A DNA stretch of 64,000 bases from Jannaschia sp. GRR-S6-38 (GTDB taxonomy: Bacteria > Pseudomonadota > Alphaproteobacteria > Rhodobacterales > Rhodobacteraceae): assembly GCF_029853695.1 (NCBI RefSeq), contig NZ_CP122537.1, positions 2,873,501 through 2,937,500 of the forward strand. The letters run 5' to 3'. Positions 27,439-35,994 of this stretch are shown here, piece after piece (within the stretch, counting starts at the first letter, position 1; each line of letters begins with the position of its first letter). Made by a program: the position numbers and the translations under genes. The notes under the pieces are model-generated. The model worked only from the letters and a program-made list of their open reading frames with translations, did no database searches and was not told the DNA's origin.

Positions 27439-27458
27439 TGGGGTGTAATTTTACCCCA
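27439..27458. other. AT-rich palindrome between the MocR-type gene and rplM
   Basis: TGGGGT and ACCCCA (27439-27444, 27453-27458) flank the 8-base AT-rich centre GTAATTTT in an otherwise GC-rich setting. It is just past the stop of the regulator gene at 27461 and about 45 bases upstream of the rplM -35 box. It may be that gene's terminator (no T-run) or an operator. Confidence 0.5.
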
Positions 27459-27460
27459 GA

Positions 27461-28849
27461 TCAGGTATCCAGTTCCTGCGGCGGGTTGGCGAGCAGGCGG
27501 GCCAGCGTGGACAGCGCGGCGTCGAATCGCGCGTCGCTCAGCGTGCCGTTCAGCGCGATGCGCACCGCGTTCGGGGCCTGCCCGTCGACGAGGGCGAATT
27601 CGTCGGCAGCCTTCAGCATCACGTTCTCGGCCTCGGCCGCGCGCAGGAAGCTCGACGCGCGCCAGCCGCGGGGCAGGCGCAGCCAGGCGAAGGGCAGGTC
27701 GTCGCGCGCGCTCAGGTCGTAGCCGGCCAGCGCCGCGCGGGTGCGCGCCACGCGGTCGGCCTGCAGCCGCATGACGTCGGTGAGGATGCGCTTTGCGGTG
27801 CCGGTTTCGATCAGCGCCTGCACCAGGTCGCATTGCGGGCGGGGCAGGCCGAAGAACTGCTGCTGCGAGGCGGTGACCACGCGGTCGGCCTGTCCGCGCG
27901 CGGGGCCGATCATGCCCATGCGCAGCGCCGGGCTGATCGTCTTGGACAGCGATGTCGTCATCCAGGTCCGGTCCGGCGCGAGGTCGCGATAGGTCGGCGC
28001 GACCGGCACGCAGGCGAAGCAGTCATCGTCGAGGATCTGGATATTGTACCTCTCGCAGAGGGATACGATTTCGGCGCGGCGGGCGGGGCTGGTGCGGATG
28101 GTCGTAGGATTGTGCGCCTCCGCCGAGGTGGCGAATATCTGCGCCCCGGTCTGCACCGCCGCCCGCTCCAGCGCATCGGGCAGTACCCCCTCGGCGTCAT
28201 AGGGCAGGCCGCGCAGATCGGCATGGACCAGCGCGGCGGCGTGGCGGAAGCCCGGATAGCACAGCGCCTCGGTCAGCACGACCGGGCGAGGGCCGGTCAG
28301 CAGGGCCTGGAACAGCACCACCATCCCGTGCTGCGCCCCCAGCGTCAGCACCATGTCATCCGCGGCGATCGGCTGGCAATTCGTGTCGTCGAGCCAGCGC
28401 GACAGGGCCTCGCGCAGGCCCCGGTCGCTGTCCCGTACGGGGTAGGTGCCATAGCCATCGGGATTCGGGCCCAGATCGGCCATGACCTCGGCGATCAGCG
28501 CAGCCTGGCCCACATCCATGACCTGGGAGGTGCGCATGTTGACCGTGCCCGCGACCTCGATCTCGGCCAGGCCGCGGACGGGGCGGTCGGGGGCGGCGAC
28601 GAAGGTGCCCCGGCCCACCGCCGCGTCGAGCACGCCGCCCTGTGTCATGGCGCGGTAGACCCGTGCGACGGTGCCCGGCGTCACGCCGATGCGCCAGGCC
28701 AGGTCGCGCACCGGCGGTAGCCGATCGCCGGGCGCCAACTCACCCCGCGCGATCGCCGCCCGGATCGCCGCCTCCAGCACCACGTATTTGGCGCGCGGAT
28801 CGTCCTCGAAGCGGATCGCGAAGAGGGGATGGTCCGATCTTGTATCCAT
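27461..28849 (-). CDS. MocR/PdxR-type regulator (GntR DNA-binding domain fused to aminotransferase)
   Basis: A 462-residue protein: an N-terminal GntR winged helix (about residues 12-78, with GELAPGDRLPPVRDLAWRIG and PGTVARVYRAM) and a fold-type I aminotransferase domain (about 105-455) with DDDCFACVPV and the PLP lysine in TTSLSKTISPALRMG. MocR proteins use PLP or an amino compound as effector and usually regulate a divergent gene. Here that gene encodes a DUF1127 protein, and four TTGTATC-like motifs lie across the shared start region. Members control taurine, GABA or vitamin B6 genes; none of those is next to this one. Confidence 0.92.
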   Translation of the reverse strand: MDTRSDHPLFAIRFEDDPRAKYVVLEAAIRAAIARGELAPGDRLPPVRDLAWRIGVTPGTVARVYRAMTQGGVLDAAVGRGTFVAAPDRPVRGLAEIEVAGTVNMRTSQVMDVGQAALIAEVMADLGPNPDGYGTYPVRDSDRGLREALSRWLDDTNCQPIAADDMVLTLGAQHGMVVLFQALLTGPRPVVLTEALCYPGFRHAAALVHADLRGLPYDAEGVLPDALERAAVQTGAQIFATSAEAHNPTTIRTSPARRAEIVSLCERYNIQILDDDCFACVPVAPTYRDLAPDRTWMTTSLSKTISPALRMGMIGPARGQADRVVTASQQQFFGLPRPQCDLVQALIETGTAKRILTDVMRLQADRVARTRAALAGYDLSARDDLPFAWLRLPRGWRASSFLRAAEAENVMLKAADEFALVDGQAPNAVRIALNGTLSDARFDAALSTLARLLANPPQELDT

Positions 28850-28922
28850 GACAATGTATCTCTGGAACGCGCCTTGGGCCGATTGTATCTATGGATCGTT
28901 ACCGTAGTCCGGTGATTGTACC
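28839..28922. promoter_or_regulatory. Candidate operator array of the MocR-type regulator
   Basis: Four same-orientation motifs: CTTGTATCC (28839-28847), AATGTATC (28853-28860), ATTGTATC (28882-28889) and ATTGTACC (28915-28922). The first overlaps the regulator's own start codon, the others fill the 113-base gap to the DUF1127 gene. MocR-type proteins are known to bind direct repeats in such divergent regions; the assignment here is inferred. Confidence 0.5.
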
Positions 28923-28962
28923 GAAACAAGACAGAAGGTCTCGCCCTCGAAAGGATCGTCCC

Positions 28963-29181
28963 ATGGCAGCCCCCGCATTCGACCATAGCCAGATTTCCCT
29001 CCGCCCCCTGACCGGCCCCCGCGCGCTCCTCGGCGCAGGCTTCGCCGTCCTGCTGCGCTGGGACGAGCGGGCCCGCGCCCGCGCGGTGCTGGCGGGTCTC
29101 GACGACGCGCGGCTGAGCGATCTGGGCGTCACGCGGCGCGCGGCGCAGATCGAGGCGCGGAAGCCCTTCTGGCGCGCCTGA
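28963..29181 (+). CDS. DUF1127 small protein
   Basis: A 72-residue protein whose C-terminal half (LLRWDERARARAVLAGLDDARLSDLG and later RKPFWRA, about residues 37-72) matches the arginine-rich DUF1127 domain; members in other alphaproteobacteria bind RNA and affect phosphate or carbon metabolism. I chose the ATG at 28963 with AAGGA upstream. It is divergent from the MocR-type regulator and has its own terminator. Confidence 0.85.
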   Translation: MAAPAFDHSQISLRPLTGPRALLGAGFAVLLRWDERARARAVLAGLDDARLSDLGVTRRAAQIEARKPFWRA

Positions 29182-29202
29182 TCTTCCGAACTCTTCCCCC
29201 TG

Positions 29203-29239
29203 GGCCGGGCCGCCGCGAGGCGCCCGGCCACTTTTTTTT
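29203..29239 (+). terminator. Terminator of the DUF1127 gene
   Basis: GGCCGGGC (29203-29210) pairs with GCCCGGCC (29222-29229), followed by AC and eight T residues (29232-29239). The strongest T-run in the window. Confidence 0.9.
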
Positions 29240-29297
29240 GCGGTGAACCCGGCAGGCGGGACGCGGGTTGGACCTTCGCAACACCGGAGAACCCGCC

Positions 29298-29609
29298 ATG
29301 ACACGCTTGCCCCTGACCCTCGCCCTCGTCGTCCTGCCCACCCTCGCACCGGCCGCGGGGCATGTCGCGGATGATCCCGCGGCCGTCGATGCGGTCGCCA
29401 TCGTCCAATGCACCGAGACGGCCGAGGGCGCCGTCGCCTGCACCGTCGATGCCGCGACGATGGGCGAGCGCGACCCGACCTTCTGCCTCGCCATCGGCGA
29501 AGACGGCGGAGCGCTGGCCAATTCGACCGGCGCGACCGATGACGGCCTGATCCTGTTCCAGGACGTCGCGGCCGCGCAGATCGCGGCCCTGCGCTGTCGA
29601 CCGGTCTGA
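29298..29609 (+). CDS. Small exported protein, hypothetical
   Basis: A 103-residue protein with a signal peptide (MTRLPLTLALVVLPTLAPAAG) and mature part with cysteines in VQCTETAEGAVACTVDA, TFCLAIGE and LRCRPV, suggesting two disulfides. The ATG at 29298 follows CGGAGAACCCGCC. I do not recognise the family. It is isolated between a terminator and a convergent thioesterase gene. Confidence 0.75.
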   Translation: MTRLPLTLALVVLPTLAPAAGHVADDPAAVDAVAIVQCTETAEGAVACTVDAATMGERDPTFCLAIGEDGGALANSTGATDDGLILFQDVAAAQIAALRCRPV

Positions 29610-29627
29610 GGTGCCCGGTCCGAGGCG

Positions 29628-30059
29628 TCAGCGCGGCGGGATCGAATAGGTGAGCGAGGCGCGCGCGACCGCCGCCTCCGACCCCTCGGAATGCAGGATG
29701 CAATCGCCCACCGCCAGAACGCGCCCCAGCTTCAGAAGCCGCGCGTCGCAGATAAGGTCCACCCCCGCCTCGGGTTTGCGCATGAAGTCGATCGAGCAAT
29801 TCGTCGTCACCGCCAGCGCCACCGGCCCGATGCGCGACAAAATCGCGAGATAGATCGCCACATCCGCCAGCGCGAACATCGACGGCCCCGAGATCGTCCC
29901 GCCCGGCCGAAGGTGGCGATCGGCCACCTTCAGGCGCACCCGGATGCCGACCGGGTCGACGCGCTCGACCGTGAAATCGGCGTGAACCTGCGGGAAATGC
30001 TCGGTCAGGAACGCCTCCAGCGCGGCGGCGTCCATCCGTGGCGTCTCGATCTTCGACAT
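29628..30059 (-). CDS. PaaI-type hotdog thioesterase
   Basis: A 143-residue hotdog-fold protein with HLRPGGTISGPSMFALADVA and TTNCSIDFMRKPEAG, the pattern of PaaI/YigI-like acyl-CoA thioesterases. The ATG at 30059 opens MSKIETPRMD. The divergent neighbour is a crotonase-fold protein, so both may act on the same acyl-CoA class; the substrate is not evident. Confidence 0.88.
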   Translation of the reverse strand: MSKIETPRMDAAALEAFLTEHFPQVHADFTVERVDPVGIRVRLKVADRHLRPGGTISGPSMFALADVAIYLAILSRIGPVALAVTTNCSIDFMRKPEAGVDLICDARLLKLGRVLAVGDCILHSEGSEAAVARASLTYSIPPR

Positions 30060-30113
30060 TGCAATCCCCCCGATTCCGCGCACCTTTCTTGCGGCAGCAG
30101 GGGAGATGCGTCC

Positions 30114-30899
30114 ATGCCCGACATTCTGGAACGTCACGACGAAGCCGGGATCGCCACGCTGACGCTGGCCGATCCGGACACGCTGAACTCGCTCTCGGAC
30201 GCGATGCTCGCCGCGCTTGCCGCGGCGCTGGACGACATTGCCGCGAGCGATGCCCGCGCGGTGATCCTGCGCGCGAAGGGGCGCGCCTTCTGTGCCGGGC
30301 ACAACCTGCGCGAGATGCAGGCGATGCGGCAGGCGCCGGATGGCGGCGCAGCGAGTTTCGCCGACCTGTTCGACCGCTGCACGGGCGTCATGACCCGCAT
30401 TCGCGACCTGCCGCAGCCGGTGATCGCCGAGGTGCACGCGCTGGCCACCGCCGCGGGCTGCCAGCTCGTGGCCACCTGCGACATGGCCATCGCGGCCGAT
30501 GATGCGCGGTTCGGCGTGAACGGCGTCAATATCGGGCTGTTCTGCTCCACCCCGATGGTCGCGCTGTCGCGCAACGTGCCGCGGAAGCGCGCGATGGAGA
30601 TGCTGACGACCGGCGGCTTCCTGAGCGCCGCCGAGGCGGTGGAGGCGGGACTGGTCAACCGCGCCGTCCCCGCGGACCGGCTGGCGGCCGAGACGCGCGA
30701 GCTGGCCGAGACCGTGGCCGCCAAGCTGGCCGCCGCCGTCCGCATCGGCAAGGGCGCCTTCTATGCGCAGCTGGAGCGGCCGCTCGACGAGGCCTATGCG
30801 CTGACCCGCGACGCCATGGTCGCGAACCTGGCGGAGCCCGATACCGACGAAGGCATGGCCGCCTTCCTGGAAAAGCGCCCGCCGCGCTGGACGCAGTGA
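30114..30899 (+). CDS. Crotonase-fold protein, ECHDC3-like
   Basis: A 261-residue member of the enoyl-CoA hydratase/isomerase superfamily. The oxyanion-hole segments AFCAGHNLREMQ and ATAAGCQLVATCD are present, but the two catalytic glutamates of true hydratases are replaced: the first by Gln in AAGCQLV and the second by Asn in FGVNGVNIGLF. The pattern GVNIGLFCSTPMVALSRNVP closely resembles animal ECHDC3. It may therefore not be a hydratase. The ATG at 30114 follows a GGGGAG site. Confidence 0.88.
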   Translation: MPDILERHDEAGIATLTLADPDTLNSLSDAMLAALAAALDDIAASDARAVILRAKGRAFCAGHNLREMQAMRQAPDGGAASFADLFDRCTGVMTRIRDLPQPVIAEVHALATAAGCQLVATCDMAIAADDARFGVNGVNIGLFCSTPMVALSRNVPRKRAMEMLTTGGFLSAAEAVEAGLVNRAVPADRLAAETRELAETVAAKLAAAVRIGKGAFYAQLERPLDEAYALTRDAMVANLAEPDTDEGMAAFLEKRPPRWTQ

Positions 30900-30941
30900 G
30901 CCGCCTTCCTTAAGCGGGGGCAGATCACCCCGGGAGCGGAT

Positions 30942-31736
30942 ATGCGGATACTCATCACCAATGACGACGGGATCGGTGCGCCGGGCCTGATGACCCTGCA
31001 GGCCATTGCCGAGGAAGTCGCGGGCGAGGACGGCGAGGTTTGGACCGTCGCCCCCGCCTTCGAGCAGTCGGGGGTGGCGCATTGCATCAATTACGTGAAG
31101 CCCTCGATGATCTCGAAGATCGGGCCCCGGCGCTTTGCGCTGGAGGGCAGCCCGGCCGATTGCGTCCTGGCGGGCCTGGGCGAGCTGGTCGAGGGCGAGG
31201 TCGACCTCGTGCTCTCGGGTGTGAACCGGGGCAATAACGCAGGCGAGAACACCATCTACTCCGGCACGATCGGCGCCGCGATGGAGGCCGCGCTGCAGGG
31301 TGTGCCCGGCATCGCGCTGTCGCAGTTCTACGGGCCGCATAACGTCGAGCTGGACGATCCGTTCGAGGCCGCGCGCGACCACGGCGCCGACACGGTCCGC
31401 CGGCTGGTCGCGGCCGCGCCCTGGGGCGGCGAGAGCTACAAGCTCTTCTACAACGTCAATTTCCCGCCCGTGGCGGCGCGCAACGTCCGCGGCGTCGCCG
31501 CCGTGGCGCAGGGCTATCGCGGCGACGGGCGGATGGGCGTCACGCCGCAAACCGCACCTTCGGGGCGCAAGTACCTGTGGATCTCGGGCTCGGCCCAGGG
31601 CGAAAAGACCGCGCCCGGCACCGATGTCCGCGCGAATGTGGAAGGCTGGATCTCGGTCACGCCGATGCGCTGCGACCTGACTTGCCGCGACGCGCTCGGC
31701 CAGTTGCGCGACGCCTTCCCGGACTATGCCGGCTGA
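30942..31736 (+). CDS. surE: 5'/3'-nucleotidase SurE
   Basis: A 264-residue metal-dependent phosphatase acting on nucleoside monophosphates. The metal site is ITNDDGIGAPG (Asp8-Asp9), with LSGVNRGNNAGENTIYSG and TIGAAMEAALQG following. It heads a conserved surE-pcm-nlpD series, with 3 bases between it and pcm. Confidence 0.97.
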   Translation: MRILITNDDGIGAPGLMTLQAIAEEVAGEDGEVWTVAPAFEQSGVAHCINYVKPSMISKIGPRRFALEGSPADCVLAGLGELVEGEVDLVLSGVNRGNNAGENTIYSGTIGAAMEAALQGVPGIALSQFYGPHNVELDDPFEAARDHGADTVRRLVAAAPWGGESYKLFYNVNFPPVAARNVRGVAAVAQGYRGDGRMGVTPQTAPSGRKYLWISGSAQGEKTAPGTDVRANVEGWISVTPMRCDLTCRDALGQLRDAFPDYAG

Positions 31737-31739
31737 GCC

Positions 31740-32378
31740 ATGACGCCAGAACAGACCATGCGCTTTCTCGTGACGCTCCGGACTCGGGGGGTGTCGGACA
31801 AGCGCGTGTTGGAAGCGATGGAATCGGTCGACCGGGCGGCCTTCGTGTCCGAGACCTTCGCGGAGCGCGCCTACGAGGACGTGCCGCTGCCGATCGCGTC
31901 GGGCCAGACCGTCAGCCAGCCGTCGATCGTCGGGCGCATGACGCAGGCGCTGGATGTGCAGCCGCGCGATAAGGTGCTCGAGGTGGGGACCGGCACGGGC
32001 TACCAGGCCGCGATCCTGTCGAAGCTGGCGCGCCGGGTCTACACGGTCGAGCGGCATCGCGCGCTTGCGGCCAAGGCGCGCGCCATCCACGAGGCGATGG
32101 GCCTGCCCAACGTCACGCAGATCACAGGCGACGGTAGCCGCGGCCTGCCCGAGCAGGCGCCCTTCGACCGCATCATCGTTACCGCGGCCGCCGAGGATCC
32201 GCCCGGCCCCCTGTTGGCACAGTTGCGGGTTGGCGGTAGCATGGTGTTGCCCGTTGGGGTGTCGGACGCCGTGCAGACGCTGATCAAGGTGACGCGCGGG
32301 CCGGACGGCTTCGAGTATGACGAACTTTTACCGCTGGTGCGCTTCGTGCCTTTGGTGGAAGGGGTGGAACACGACTGA
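31740..32378 (+). CDS. pcm: Protein-L-isoaspartate O-methyltransferase
   Basis: A 212-residue SAM-dependent repair enzyme methylating L-isoaspartyl residues in aged proteins. Motifs: [19 protein letters not shown], the SAM-binding [16 protein letters not shown], and [14 protein letters not shown]. It lies between surE and nlpD, as in many proteobacteria. Confidence 0.97.
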   Translation: MTPEQTMRFLVTLRTRGVSDKRVLEAMESVDRAAFVSETFAERAYEDVPLPIASGQTVSQPSIVGRMTQALDVQPRDKVLEVGTGTGYQAAILSKLARRVYTVERHRALAAKARAIHEAMGLPNVTQITGDGSRGLPEQAPFDRIIVTAAAEDPPGPLLAQLRVGGSMVLPVGVSDAVQTLIKVTRGPDGFEYDELLPLVRFVPLVEGVEHD

Positions 32379-32416
32379 AGGGCGTGTCCGCCTTTGGGGC
32401 AGACGGAGGGACGGAA

Positions 32417-33586
32417 ATGTCCGTGACAGGCATGCGAACCCGCTGGGCGGGTCTGCTTATGGGTGCGGCGCTGGTCGCCGGTTGCTCGGAATTCCAATCC
32501 GGCAATCTCGACTTCGATCTTCGCGGCGGGGACGACACGCTCAACACCTCGCCCGCGATCCGGCAACTTCCCGCCGAGCGGCCCCGGCCCGACGCGAACG
32601 GGCTGATCACCTATCCGAATTACCAGGTGGCCGTCGCGCGCAGCGGCGACACGGTGGTGAGCGTCGCCCAGCGGATCGGCTTTCCGGCGGGCGAGCTGGC
32701 CAGCTTCAACGGGCTGAGCCCAACCGACCCGCTGAACCGCGACGCGGTCCTCGCGCTGCCGCGCCGGGTGACGCCCGGCAGCGGGGCCGGGCGGCCCGAC
32801 ATCACGCAGATCGCCGGTGCCGCGATCGACCGCGCCGATGGCCGTCCGGGCCGCGCCCCGGTCGCCGTGCAGGGCGGCCAGGAGCCGGTGCGCCACCGCG
32901 TCGCCCGCGGCGAGACGGCCTTTTCCATCGCGCGGCTCTACGGCGTATCGCCGGCCTCGCTGGCGGAATGGAACGGTCTCGACAGCGACCTGACCGTCCG
33001 CGAGGGGCAGTACCTGCTGATCCCGCTGGTCGTCGGCGTGGATGGCGCCGCGCAGGTCGCGCAGCCGGGGCAGGGCAGCCCGACGCCCGTGCCGCCCTCG
33101 GCCGCGTCGGCCCTGCCCGAGACGGTCGAGGCCGAGGTCCTGCCCGAAAGCCCCAATCTCGACCAGTTCCGCACCGCGGCCAGCGCGCCGCCGCCGGCCG
33201 CCGAGCCCGTCACCGCAACCGCGCCCGCCGAGGCTGCGCCCAGCCGGCTGCGCCGTCCCGTCTCGGGTGAGGTGCTGCGCGGGTTCTCGGCGCGCAACGA
33301 GGGGATCGACTTCCGTGCCGCCGAGGGCAGCGCCGTCGCCGCCGCCGCCGCGGGCACGGTCGCCGCGATCACCCGCGACACCGACCAGGTGCCGATCCTG
33401 GTGCTGCGCCATGCCGAGGGTCTGCTGACGGTCTACGCCAACATCAAGGACATCACCGTCGAGAAGGGCGACAGCGTCAGCGCGGGTCAGCGCATCGCCT
33501 CGGTCGGCGGTGGCGATCCGTCCTTCCTGCATTTCGAGGTCCGGCGCGGCTTCGACGCGGTGGACCCGGCGCCGCTGCTCCGGTGA
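32417..33586 (+). CDS. nlpD: NlpD-like lipoprotein with LysM repeats and degenerate LytM domain
   Basis: A 389-residue envelope lipoprotein: lipobox LVAGC (Cys about residue 23 from the ATG at 32417), two LysM-like repeats (about 60-115 and 155-205, the second RHRVARGETAFSIARLYGVS) and a C-terminal M23/LytM domain (about 275-389). The first zinc ligand is missing (NEGID in place of HxGxD) and YANI replaces YAHL, while LHFEVR is kept; such degenerate forms activate murein amidases rather than cut the wall. The start has GGAGGGACGGAA upstream. Its stop overlaps the next gene. Confidence 0.93.
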   Translation: MSVTGMRTRWAGLLMGAALVAGCSEFQSGNLDFDLRGGDDTLNTSPAIRQLPAERPRPDANGLITYPNYQVAVARSGDTVVSVAQRIGFPAGELASFNGLSPTDPLNRDAVLALPRRVTPGSGAGRPDITQIAGAAIDRADGRPGRAPVAVQGGQEPVRHRVARGETAFSIARLYGVSPASLAEWNGLDSDLTVREGQYLLIPLVVGVDGAAQVAQPGQGSPTPVPPSAASALPETVEAEVLPESPNLDQFRTAASAPPPAAEPVTATAPAEAAPSRLRRPVSGEVLRGFSARNEGIDFRAAEGSAVAAAAAGTVAAITRDTDQVPILVLRHAEGLLTVYANIKDITVEKGDSVSAGQRIASVGGGDPSFLHFEVRRGFDAVDPAPLLR

Positions 33587-35085
33587 CCGAGGAGCTCGAC
33601 GCCCTCGTCGTCGGGGCGGGGCTCTCCGGGATCTGTGCCGCCTACCACCTGCGGCAGGGGCGGCCCGACCGTTCGGTCGCGATCCTCGAGGCGCGGGAGT
33701 CGATGGGCGGAACGTGGGACCTGTTCCGCTATCCGGGCGTGCGCTCCGACTCGGACATGGCGACGTTGGGCTACGGCTTTCGCCCGTGGACCAGCGAGAA
33801 GGCCATCGCCGACGGGCCCGCGATCCTGTCCTACATCCACGAAACCGCCCGCGAGACCGGGATCGACCGCCTGATCCGCTACCGGCACCGGATGGTCGCG
33901 GCCGATTGGAACAGCGCCCGCGCCCGCTGGATCGTGACCGTCGACACGCCCGGGGGCACCCGGACCATCGCCGCGCGCTGGCTCTCGATCTGTACCGGCT
34001 ACTACGACTACGCGGGCGGGCACCGGCCGGACTGGCCGGGCGAGGCCGAGTTCGCCGGGCCGATCATCCATCCGCAGGCCTGGCCCGAGGATCTGGACTG
34101 GACCGGCAAGCGCGTCGTCGTGATCGGCTCGGGCGCGACCGCCGTGACGCTGGTGCCGGAGCTGGCCAAGCGCGCCGCCCATGTCACGATGCTGCAGCGC
34201 TCGCCCACCCATATCATGGCGATGCCCGCGTCGGACGCCGTCGCCAACGCGCTGCGGCGCTTGCTGGGCGACCGATGGGGCCACGCGGTGACGCGTTGGA
34301 AGAACATCCTGCTGACGATGGCCTTCTACCAACTGGCGCAGAAGGCCCCGAATAAGGTCGCGGGCCTGATCCGGAAGGGTGCGATGAAGGCCATAGGCCC
34401 AGGCGCGGACGAGGCCGCGCTAACGCCGCGCTACGCCCCCTGGGAACAGCGGCTCTGCCTCGTGCCCGACGGCGATTTCTTCGCGGCGCTGAAGGCCGGG
34501 GATGCTTCGATCGTGACGGACGGGATCGACCGGTTCGACGCCGCCGGGCTGTGCCTGGCCTCCGGCGGCCATCTGCCGGCCGATATCGTCGTGGCGGCGA
34601 CCGGGTTGAAGGTGCAGGTCGCGGGCGGCGCGGCGATCTCGATGGATGGCGTGCCGGTCAACATGCACGACCATTTCGCCTATAAGGGGGTGATGTATTC
34701 CGGGCTGCCCAACCTCTCGGTCGCGCTGGGCTACATCAACGCCTCCTGGACGCTGAAATGCGAGCTGATTGCGCGCTACACGCGGCGCCTTCTCGACCAC
34801 ATGGAGGCGGAGGGCTGGGACTGGGCCGTGCCGGAGGCCCCGCCCGAAAGCGCCCGGGCCCTCACGACCTTCGAGCTGTCTTCGGGCTACCTGGAGCGCG
34901 CCCGCGACATCATCCCGCAGCAGACCGATCGCGCGCCCTGGCGGATGCTGCAGAACTACGTCGCCGATCGGCGGCTGATCGCGGGCGGACCGGTGACCGA
35001 TCACATGCGCTTCGGGCGCGCGCCGGGGGCCGAGGCCGCGCAAAATCCCGCGAGGGTTCTTTCAACTCCCCCGCGCCGCGCGTAA
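33583..35085 (+). CDS. Flavin monooxygenase, type I Baeyer-Villiger-like
   Basis: A 500-residue FAD/NADPH enzyme. The first Rossmann motif is VVGAGLSGICAAYHL, the second VVVIGSGATAVTLVPELA (GSGATA 182-187), and between them FAGPIIHPQAWP (157-168) fits the type I Baeyer-Villiger fingerprint FxGxxxHxxxWP. It could insert oxygen next to a ketone or oxidise N/S compounds; substrate unknown. The GTG start overlaps the nlpD stop as GTGA, so it is translationally coupled to an envelope gene, an unexpected partner. Confidence 0.9.
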   Translation: MTEELDALVVGAGLSGICAAYHLRQGRPDRSVAILEARESMGGTWDLFRYPGVRSDSDMATLGYGFRPWTSEKAIADGPAILSYIHETARETGIDRLIRYRHRMVAADWNSARARWIVTVDTPGGTRTIAARWLSICTGYYDYAGGHRPDWPGEAEFAGPIIHPQAWPEDLDWTGKRVVVIGSGATAVTLVPELAKRAAHVTMLQRSPTHIMAMPASDAVANALRRLLGDRWGHAVTRWKNILLTMAFYQLAQKAPNKVAGLIRKGAMKAIGPGADEAALTPRYAPWEQRLCLVPDGDFFAALKAGDASIVTDGIDRFDAAGLCLASGGHLPADIVVAATGLKVQVAGGAAISMDGVPVNMHDHFAYKGVMYSGLPNLSVALGYINASWTLKCELIARYTRRLLDHMEAEGWDWAVPEAPPESARALTTFELSSGYLERARDIIPQQTDRAPWRMLQNYVADRRLIAGGPVTDHMRFGRAPGAEAAQNPARVLSTPPRRA

Positions 35086-35143
35086 GTAGAGGCTTGGGAC
35101 AAGACGGGTCGCTCCAGACGCGGCCCCACGCGGGAGACTTACC

Positions 35144-35380
35144 ATGCTCAACAATATCGGCCTTCCCGGCCTTCTACTCATCGCCGTCGTCGTGCTGGTG
35201 CTGTTCGGCCGCGGCAAGATCTCGTCTCTGATGGGCGAGGTCGGCAAGGGCATCACTGCCTTCAAGAAGGGCGTCAGCGACGGCTCCAAGGACGACGAGG
35301 ACGAGGATAAGACGCTGGCCGACGGCACCGCCGCGCGCGACGTGACCCCGGAAGCCGAGACCGACCAGAAGAAGGTCTGA
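35144..35380 (+). CDS. tatA: Twin-arginine translocase subunit TatA
   Basis: A 78-residue single-span protein that forms the Tat pore: short N-terminus, helix about residues 6-20, the hinge FGRGK and amphipathic helix [16 protein letters not shown], then an acidic tail. First of the tatABC set; the DctP receptor at 0.8 kb is a likely client. Confidence 0.97.
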   Translation: MLNNIGLPGLLLIAVVVLVLFGRGKISSLMGEVGKGITAFKKGVSDGSKDDEDEDKTLADGTAARDVTPEAETDQKKV

Positions 35381-35406
35381 GGCAGCTCGGGCCGGGACGC
35401 GCCAAC

Positions 35407-35994
35407 ATGCTTGATATCGGCTGGAGCGAACTGCTCGTCATCGGAGTCGTCGCGCTGATCGTGGTGGGTCCGAAGGATCTGCCGCGCATGTTCCGCACGC
35501 TCGGCGAGTTCACCGGCAAGGCGCGCCGGATGGCGCGCGACTTCCAGACCGCGATGAACGACGCGGCCGACGAGAGCGGCGTGGGCGATATCGCGGGCGA
35601 CCTGAAGAAGATAGCCAATCCCAAGAAGTTCGGGATGGACAAGGTGCGCGAGGCCACCAAGGGCCTGAAGCCCTGGGAGCCCGACGAGACGACCGGCCCG
35701 GCCACGCGCGACCTTGCCGAGAAGCGCGCCGAGGCCAAGAAGAAGATCGCCGAGAACGCCGCCCGCATGGCCGAGGAACGTCGCGCCCGCGAGGCCGTCG
35801 AGGCCGCCGAGCTGAGCGAGGAGCCGGGGCTGCGACCCGATCCCGAAGCGCCGGAGCCCGCCGCCGCCAAGCCCGCGCCGCCGCGCAAGACGGCGGCCCG
35901 GAAGCCCGCCGCGAAGAAGGCCGCCGCCAAGCCCGCCGCCAAGAAGAAGGCGCCGGCGAAGAAGGCCGCGCCCAAGAAAGACGCCGAGGCATGA
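35407..35994 (+). CDS. tatB: Twin-arginine translocase subunit TatB
   Basis: A 195-residue protein: helix (about 6-21), then the TatB signature VGPKDLPRMFRTLGEF and a long amphipathic helix. The C-terminal 50 residues are a lysine/alanine/proline-rich tail with repeated AAKKA units, resembling histone H1-like sequence. With TatC it forms the signal-peptide receptor. The stop overlaps the tatC start by 4 bases. Confidence 0.96.
   Translation: MLDIGWSELLVIGVVALIVVGPKDLPRMFRTLGEFTGKARRMARDFQTAMNDAADESGVGDIAGDLKKIANPKKFGMDKVREATKGLKPWEPDETTGPATRDLAEKRAEAKKKIAENAARMAEERRAREAVEAAELSEEPGLRPDPEAPEPAAAKPAPPRKTAARKPAAKKAAAKPAAKKKAPAKKAAPKKDAEA

Noticed and set aside
29628..32090. 820-codon minus-strand frame
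   Set aside because: Only its last 143 codons (the PaaI thioesterase from 30059) are real; the rest is antisense to the crotonase, surE and pcm.
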